Origin: an uncultured Collinsella sp.
GTDB taxonomy: Bacteria > Actinomycetota > Coriobacteriia > Coriobacteriales > Coriobacteriaceae
Assembly (NCBI GenBank): GCA_902470805.1
Contig: CABRHX010000011.1
Location: 1 to 64,000, forward strand
Direction of reading: 5' to 3'
Length of the DNA: 64,000 bases
Position numbers and translations under genes: made by a program. Every line of letters begins with the position of its first letter. Position 1 is the first letter of the stretch. Under the pieces are notes generated by a model, which made no database searches, was not told where the DNA came from, and was given only the letters and a program-made list of their open reading frames with translations. Shown here one piece after another: positions 59,240-64,000 of the stretch.

Positions 59240-60955
59240 CTATTGTGCCGAGCCCGCAACGGGCTCAAAATGCTTGCCCTTCACGGCTGCCGCCAAGCGA
59301 TCTGCCAGATTGCGTACGCGCGGATCCAGACGTGCGGCGCCCGGATTGACAAAGAAGCGGGCCGTGCAGTCCATGATGCGGCCGGTGATGACCAGGTCGT
59401 TATCGCGCAGCGTGGCGCCCGTGGCGGTAATATCCACGATGCGATCGGTCATGCCGACGATGGGGCCCAGCTCGATGTTGCCGTGCAGTGAGACGATATC
59501 GGCGTTCACGCCGCGCTCGGCATACCAGGCACTCGCGATGCGCGGATACTTGGTGGCCACGCGAAGCGACCCGCGGCGGGCATAGTTGCGCTCGGCCTGG
59601 CCGGCGCGCCACGCGGGCTCTGCCTCGATAAACGTGCACAGGCCGTAGCCCAGATCGACCAGCTGCAGCAAGTTGAGGTCTGCCTCGATGAGCGAGTCCC
59701 AGCCACAGATGCCGCAATCGGCACCACCACAGCCCACAAAAGCGGGCGCGTCGCTGGGACGCACGATGACAAACTCGATATCGCCGACCGTGCCCTCGCC
59801 GGCACGCGTGTCGCGACCGCGCACAATCAGGTGACGGCCGGGGTCGCGCAGCTCAGAGACGTCCAGGCCCGCGGCCTCGAGCACGTCGAGCGTGTCGGCC
59901 TTAAGCGAGCCCTTGGGCACGGCGATGCGTAGCGGGCCTTCGGCGCCGCGGCCCACGGCGTGGTCACCATCGGAGGCGGCGTCCTCGGCAGAGGTGCACG
60001 CGGCCTCCAGACGCTCGAGCGAAAAGGCGAAGCCCGCCGCCGGCACCTCGATGCCGTCGCCGAACGCGCCGGTAAAGATAGAGTCGTAGCGACCGCCCGA
60101 GCCCACCGGATCGGGCAGGCCACCGGCATAGGCCTTAAAGACCAGGCCCGTGTAGTAATCGAAAGAATTCATAATGGAAAAGTCGAAGGACAGCACCTGA
60201 GCATCCTCGGGAGCCAGGCCCTCAACCAGGGCACGCAGCTCGCGCGTCAACGGCGCAACGATACCGGCCGCCGCCAGCAGCGCATCGACACGGTCGAGCA
60301 CCTCGGCGCCACCATGCAGGCGCGGCAGCTCGCTAATGGCAGCCTTGACGGCCTCGGGCTCGGCGCTTTCCGCCACGCGGGCATCGAGGCCCACAAAGTC
60401 GTTGGCGTGCACGCAACGCAGCGCCTCGGCAGCCAGTTCGCGGTCTTCGCACGCCGCGAGCAGCTCCTTAAACGGACGCACGCTGCCTGCGATAATACGC
60501 GCATCGGGCAGCGCGAGTTTGCGCACGGCCTCCGCTACCAGCGAGACAATCTCCACGTCGCCCGCGGTATCGCCCGCGCCGATGAGCTCAAAGCCCAACT
60601 GCGTAAACTGACGCGAACCGCCGGCATTGCGTTGGCACTCACGAACCACCGGCGCCTCGTAGCGCAGGCGCAGTGGCAGGTCGGCCGCGCGCATGCGGGT
60701 CGAGACCAGGCGCACGATCGGCAGCGTGTTGTCGGGACGAACCACCAGCAGGCGGCCGTCGTCATCGAAGAGCTTAAACGGCGTATCCGCGATGCGGCCG
60801 CCCTCCTCAAGCGAACCCTTGTCCTCGAGCAGCGGTGTCTCAACCGGCAGGTAATGATGCTCCCTAAAGCAGCCCTTCACCGTCAGCGCAATCTCCTCGC
60901 GCGCCTGAGCCTCCTCGGGCAATATGTCCCGGAATCCCCACGGTGTGGCCGTCAT
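59240..60955 (-). CDS. hisZG: Fused ATP phosphoribosyltransferase: HisZ regulatory and short HisG catalytic domains
   Basis: 571 residues in one frame. Residues 1-320 are HisZ, a HisRS-like fold (PWGFRDILPEEAQ, VRPDNTLPIVRL, NSFDYYTGLVFKAY, AAGFAFSLERLEAA). After a 20-residue acidic linker, residues 341-571 are the short-form HisG (LRIAVPKGSL, then the PRPP loop ITATGATLRDN). In other bacteria these are separate proteins that form a hetero-octamer. It makes PR-ATP, the first and feedback-controlled step. GAGGAGG lies before the ATG. First gene of the his operon. Confidence 0.93.
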   Translation of the reverse strand: MTATPWGFRDILPEEAQAREEIALTVKGCFREHHYLPVETPLLEDKGSLEEGGRIADTPFKLFDDDGRLLVVRPDNTLPIVRLVSTRMRAADLPLRLRYEAPVVRECQRNAGGSRQFTQLGFELIGAGDTAGDVEIVSLVAEAVRKLALPDARIIAGSVRPFKELLAACEDRELAAEALRCVHANDFVGLDARVAESAEPEAVKAAISELPRLHGGAEVLDRVDALLAAAGIVAPLTRELRALVEGLAPEDAQVLSFDFSIMNSFDYYTGLVFKAYAGGLPDPVGSGGRYDSIFTGAFGDGIEVPAAGFAFSLERLEAACTSAEDAASDGDHAVGRGAEGPLRIAVPKGSLKADTLDVLEAAGLDVSELRDPGRHLIVRGRDTRAGEGTVGDIEFVIVRPSDAPAFVGCGGADCGICGWDSLIEADLNLLQLVDLGYGLCTFIEAEPAWRAGQAERNYARRGSLRVATKYPRIASAWYAERGVNADIVSLHGNIELGPIVGMTDRIVDITATGATLRDNDLVITGRIMDCTARFFVNPGAARLDPRVRNLADRLAAAVKGKHFEPVAGSAQ

Positions 60956-60991
60956 CTGGTGAGCCTCCTCATGCTGTGCTTCGTATAGAAC

Positions 60992-61021
60992 AGAAGACCG
61001 GCATAGCTCCGCCGGTCTTCT
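60992..61021 (-). promoter_or_regulatory. Hairpin in the his operon leader
   Basis: AGAAGACCGGC / GCCGGTCTTCT perfect 11-bp stem, 8-nt loop, with GTTCTATAC after it on the minus strand. A TATGCT that could be a -10 lies just upstream. No His-rich leader peptide is seen. It could be an attenuator or a leftover terminator. Confidence 0.4.
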
Positions 61022-61281
61022 GGGTACTTTAGCATACTAGAGTGCTTGCGGGGAAAATCCTTGTCCGCAGCTCACACCGTATTCATTTGGAAACATAGGG
61101 GCAGACGCTCAGCTAAATCTGACGATTATCTAGGCCAACCAGAAACCATATCCCGTTTTTCGTCTAAAAACTGGGATGCAGTTTCCGCTGAGGACCTTTT
61201 CCGAACTGCTTCTGCAGCGGCTGTTTTGGCTCCGGGACCGCGTCAATCGCATATCTTTATGGCGCCTTTATCCTACACATG

Positions 61282-61310
61282 TTGTATAACTACCAAATGT
61301 GGAATATAAC
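61282..61310 (+). promoter_or_regulatory. Sigma70-type promoter of the MMPL transporter gene
   Basis: TTGTAT (61282-61287) and TATAAC (61305-61310) with a 17-bp spacer, 40 bp before the start codon. The surrounding 61030-61345 is AT-richer and holds no other supported gene. Confidence 0.65.
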
Positions 61311-61350
61311 AAAGAGCAAAACATAGGCTGAGCGTTATGGAGGATTGAGG

Positions 61351-63477
61351 TTGAAAGAGAAGCTATTTCGATGGGTCGTGAAGCACCGCAAACCCATCAT
61401 CGCGTTCTATGCGGTGGCAGCACTGGTATGCCTGTTCCTGCGCCAGTTTGTAGGCGTTAACTACGACATTACGAGCTATCTGCCCGACGAAGCGGCGTCG
61501 ACCGTCGCTCTGAATACCATGGGTGATGAGTTTGAGGGTGACATTCCCAACTGTCGCGTTATGGTGCCCAATGTCTCGATCGCTCAGGCGCTCAAATACA
61601 AGGACAAAATCAAAAAGGTCGACGGCGTCGAGGAGGTCCTATGGCTTGACGACGCGGCAGATATCGATCAGCCGCTTGCCACGCAAGACAAAGACACCGT
61701 TGAGACCTATTACAAAAAGAACAACGCCCTGTTTACGGTGACGGTTAATTCCGAAAAGGAGATCGAGGCAACCGACGCTATTCGAGATATCGTGGGCGAC
61801 GAGGGCGCCATTACGGGCTCGGCCATGTCTAACGCGCTCGCCACCACATCGACCGAGCAGCAGATCAGCATTATCACGGTCGCTGTCATAGCGATTATCT
61901 TCGTGATTCTGGTCATCACGACTACCAGCTGGGCCGAACCCATCCTGGTGCTGCTGGGCCTGGGCGTCTCGGTGTTTATCAACTGGGGCACCAACCTCAT
62001 CTTTGGCGAGATTAGCTTTGTCACCAACTCTGCGGGCTCCATTTTGCAGGTTGCCATCGCGCTGGACTTCTCGGTCTTTTTGCTGCACCGCTTTAACGAG
62101 GAGCGTGGCCGCCACGGCAGCGTTGCCGAAGACATGGTGCAGTCGTGCTGCCTGTCCTCGGTCGCCGTGTTTTCGAGTGGTTGCACGGTCTGCATCGGCT
62201 TTATCGCGCTTGCCGCCATGCAGTTTAAGATCGGCCCCGACCTTGGTCTTGCCCTTGCAAAGGGTATCGCCATCAGCCTGGTATCGGTCTTTACCTTTGT
62301 TCCTTCGATGTTCGTTCAGTTCGATGGCTTTGTGCAAAAATCGCAGCACAGGCCCTTTGTCCCGCCGCTGGGTAAGTTCGCCCGTCTGGTGCTCAAGGTC
62401 TGTATCCCCGCTGCCGTCGTGATCCTCGCCGTGGTTTACCCTGCGCGTGTGGCATCGACCTCCAGCGATATCACGTACTACTACGGCACTTCGCACATTT
62501 TTGGTTCGGATACGCGGCTTGGTCAGGATATGGACAAGGTCAAGGAGGTCTTTGGCAACTCCGATACCTACGTTGTGCTCGTTCCCCGTGGAGAGGTGAG
62601 CGAGGAGCAGGCACTCTCCAATGAGCTCAAGGCGCTCCCCGAGGTCAAGTCCATCCAGAGCTATGTTGACGTTGCGAGTCCCTATATCCCCACGGGCATG
62701 GCCGAAAAGGACACGCTCGATCTGGTGGAGGGAGAGCACTACAGCCGTTTGGTGCTCACGGTTACCGCGCCCTACGAGGGTCCGAGTACATTTAAGCTGG
62801 TCAAGAAGATTCGTTGTATCGCGGACAAACATTATCCGGGTAAGGCAATGCTCGCCGGCGAGGGCGTGAGCACCACCGACCTTAAGGACACCATCACCGT
62901 CGATAAGGGCAAGGTCGACCTCATCGCCGTCGTGGCCGTGTTCGCGGTCTTGCTGCTGGCCACCAAGTCGCTGAGCCTGCCGATCATCTTGGTGCTCGTG
63001 ATTGAGACCTCGATCTGGGTCAACTTTGCTGCACCGCTCTACACCGGTATGCACGAGTTCTTCCTCGCCTACTTAATTGTGAGCTCCATCCAGCTGGGCG
63101 TTGCCGTCGACTACGGCATCCTGATTGCTGACCGCTATCGTGAGGACCGCGTGACCATGCATAAGCGCGAAGCGCTACTCGAGACCATGGAAGCTTGCAC
63201 GATTCCTGTTTTGACCTCTGGATCGGTTCTGCTAATCAGTGGCTTCCTGATCCATGCGATCTCGAGCCACGGCGTGCTCAAGCAGATCGGCTGGTTCCTG
63301 GGCGTCGGCGTGAGCATCTCCCTAGTCGCCGTACTCTTTGCGCTGCCGGGTTTCCTGTATGTGCTCGATGGCCTCATCGGCAAGACCACGCTCAAAGCTC
63401 ATTTTTTGCCCAAGGATGCCCAGGATCCGGTTTCGGATACCACCGAGGCATCGGCTGCGGACGGCTCCGCTCAGTAA
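61351..63477 (+). CDS. MMPL/RND family transporter
   Basis: 708 residues from TTG 61351, six bases after GGAGGA; a TTG at 61345 is too close. Two repeated halves, each with one membrane helix, an outside domain and a five-helix block; about 12 helices in all. The RND-like sequences LGLGVSVFINWGTNLIFGEI and the later YLIVSSIQLGVAVDYGILIA, with Asp residues in the helix-4 positions, indicate proton-driven export of lipids or drugs. It is followed by an exported protein. Confidence 0.92.
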   Translation: MKEKLFRWVVKHRKPIIAFYAVAALVCLFLRQFVGVNYDITSYLPDEAASTVALNTMGDEFEGDIPNCRVMVPNVSIAQALKYKDKIKKVDGVEEVLWLDDAADIDQPLATQDKDTVETYYKKNNALFTVTVNSEKEIEATDAIRDIVGDEGAITGSAMSNALATTSTEQQISIITVAVIAIIFVILVITTTSWAEPILVLLGLGVSVFINWGTNLIFGEISFVTNSAGSILQVAIALDFSVFLLHRFNEERGRHGSVAEDMVQSCCLSSVAVFSSGCTVCIGFIALAAMQFKIGPDLGLALAKGIAISLVSVFTFVPSMFVQFDGFVQKSQHRPFVPPLGKFARLVLKVCIPAAVVILAVVYPARVASTSSDITYYYGTSHIFGSDTRLGQDMDKVKEVFGNSDTYVVLVPRGEVSEEQALSNELKALPEVKSIQSYVDVASPYIPTGMAEKDTLDLVEGEHYSRLVLTVTAPYEGPSTFKLVKKIRCIADKHYPGKAMLAGEGVSTTDLKDTITVDKGKVDLIAVVAVFAVLLLATKSLSLPIILVLVIETSIWVNFAAPLYTGMHEFFLAYLIVSSIQLGVAVDYGILIADRYREDRVTMHKREALLETMEACTIPVLTSGSVLLISGFLIHAISSHGVLKQIGWFLGVGVSISLVAVLFALPGFLYVLDGLIGKTTLKAHFLPKDAQDPVSDTTEASAADGSAQ

Positions 63478-63509
63478 CGTTTTACAAAGCAGTTGGAAGG
63501 AATACCGCA

Positions 63510-64000
63510 ATGCATACCCATACCACTGATACCGCTTCGAAAGAGCTCAAAGCCCAACGCGATCTTGTACGTCGTCCCCATAAGCGCATCGCTGCGCTCG
63601 CTCTTGCCGCCGGTCTGACCGTGGCCCTTACCGTTCCCGGTGCCGTTGTGTTCGCCGACGGCGTAGGGTCGACGAGCGCTGCCTCGGCTACGAGTGAACA
63701 GATGGCGACGGACTCCGATAACAGCACGCCGGGATATAAGAAAAACCAGGTCGTATACGTCAAAACCGATGCCGACGGCAATCGCACGGGTGTTTACGTG
63801 GTCAATAGCTTCGAGGCCAATAAGGGCGTCAAGATCGACGATGCCGGCACCTATAACAAAGTGACCAACCTATCGACGACTCAAAAACTAACGGACGACA
63901 GCGGGTCGGTTGCCGTTACGGGCCAGGGAGTGCAGGACTTTGTCTACCAGGGCGATCTGGACAAGAACACTCAGATGCCGTGGAACGTCACCGTGGCATA
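63510..64000 (+). CDS. Exported protein linked to the MMPL transporter, cut by the window end
   Basis: An open frame from ATG 63510 (GGAAGGA upstream) to the last base, at least 163 codons. A basic N-terminus, hydrophobic core (about residues 27-46, Ala/Leu-rich) and VFADG give a signal peptide. After a Ser/Thr-rich stretch comes a domain with GYKKNQVVYVKTDADGNRTG, YVVNSFEANKGVKIDDAGTY and NKVTNLSTTQKL. I recall similar domains beside MMPL transporters in Clostridia and Coriobacteriia, so a partnership is plausible. The C-terminus is unknown. Confidence 0.8.
   Translation, partial: MHTHTTDTASKELKAQRDLVRRPHKRIAALALAAGLTVALTVPGAVVFADGVGSTSAASATSEQMATDSDNSTPGYKKNQVVYVKTDADGNRTGVYVVNSFEANKGVKIDDAGTYNKVTNLSTTQKLTDDSGSVAVTGQGVQDFVYQGDLDKNTQMPWNVTVA

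Noticed and set aside
60953..61035. 26-codon frame ending at the hisZG start that could be a leader peptide
   Set aside because: It has only one His codon and no good ribosome site, so histidine attenuation is not supported.
61046..61309. 87-codon plus-strand frame upstream of the MMPL gene
   Set aside because: No ribosome site, mixed composition, and it contains the likely MMPL promoter.
61639..63054. 471-codon minus-strand frame inside the MMPL gene
   Set aside because: His/Asp/Gly-rich translation typical of antisense frames; the plus strand encodes a clear membrane transporter.

Overview
The window looks like chromosomal DNA of a Coriobacteriia (Actinomycetota) gut anaerobe, most likely Collinsella or a close relative. 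The reasons are the high G+C content (about 60% by eye), the mix of actinobacterial and Firmicutes-like gene content (tmk-holB-ricT cluster, lactose-type PTS, manganese-dependent pyrophosphatase), the archaeal-type topoisomerase I, and a fused HisZ-HisG protein. This is an inference from gene content and sequence style; no database was searched. There is no prophage, CRISPR array, rRNA operon or intact insertion sequence. One tRNA gene, tRNA-Leu(UAA), is present.

Layout. 0.4-6 kb: a PD-(D/E)XK-like hypothetical gene translationally overlapped with comF, then tmk-holB-ricT. 6-17.5 kb: a zinc-ribbon membrane protein, topA, the nickel chaperones hypA/hypB next to tatA/tatC, a STAS anti-anti-sigma factor, a class I aminotransferase, nhaA and ppaC. 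17.6-24.5 kb: a sugar module of ROK kinase, GH1 phospho-beta-glycosidase with PTS IIC-IIB-IIA, a divergent GntR regulator and manA. 24.9-36 kb: pcrA/uvrD, uppP, a universal stress protein, a BceRS-like two-component pair, purH and a GNAT acetyltransferase. 35.5-45.7 kb: a DUF2207 exported membrane protein, gluQRS, a TacAT-type toxin-antitoxin operon, a metallophosphoesterase, a second two-component system, a lone PTS IIB with a VOC protein, and a TPR-like protein. 45.7-51.5 kb: tRNA-Leu, a Ppx/GppA phosphatase, a FtsB/DivIC-like protein, eno, mazG, yfcE and a stand-alone LarC C-terminal domain. 51.8-61 kb: a complete histidine pathway, hisK on the plus strand converging on a minus-strand operon hisZG-D-C-B-H-A-F-I-E. 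61.3-64 kb: an MMPL/RND transporter followed by an exported protein cut off by the window end.

How it works together: the beta-glucoside/lactose-type PTS imports and phosphorylates a disaccharide, the GH1 enzyme splits it, and the ROK kinase and ManA feed sugars to glycolysis (eno lies further along). The his genes can make histidine from PRPP and ATP. HypAB, Tat and LarC2 point to nickel and exported redox enzymes encoded elsewhere.

The most unusual layer is between the genes. Many intergenic gaps carry palindromic elements that fall into recurring families. Two have 33-36 bp terminal inverted repeats sharing a 20-nt core; one is a 179-bp MITE-like unit. Four palindrome families have different outer arms but share an internal GGGAC/GTCCC core, and two of these elements supply the stop codon of the neighbouring gene. 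Other large hairpins have TTAA-like centres. These repeats, the HisZ-HisG fusion, the toxin-antitoxin operator lying exactly in its promoter spacer, and the ribosome-binding-site hairpin before comF are the main points to follow up.
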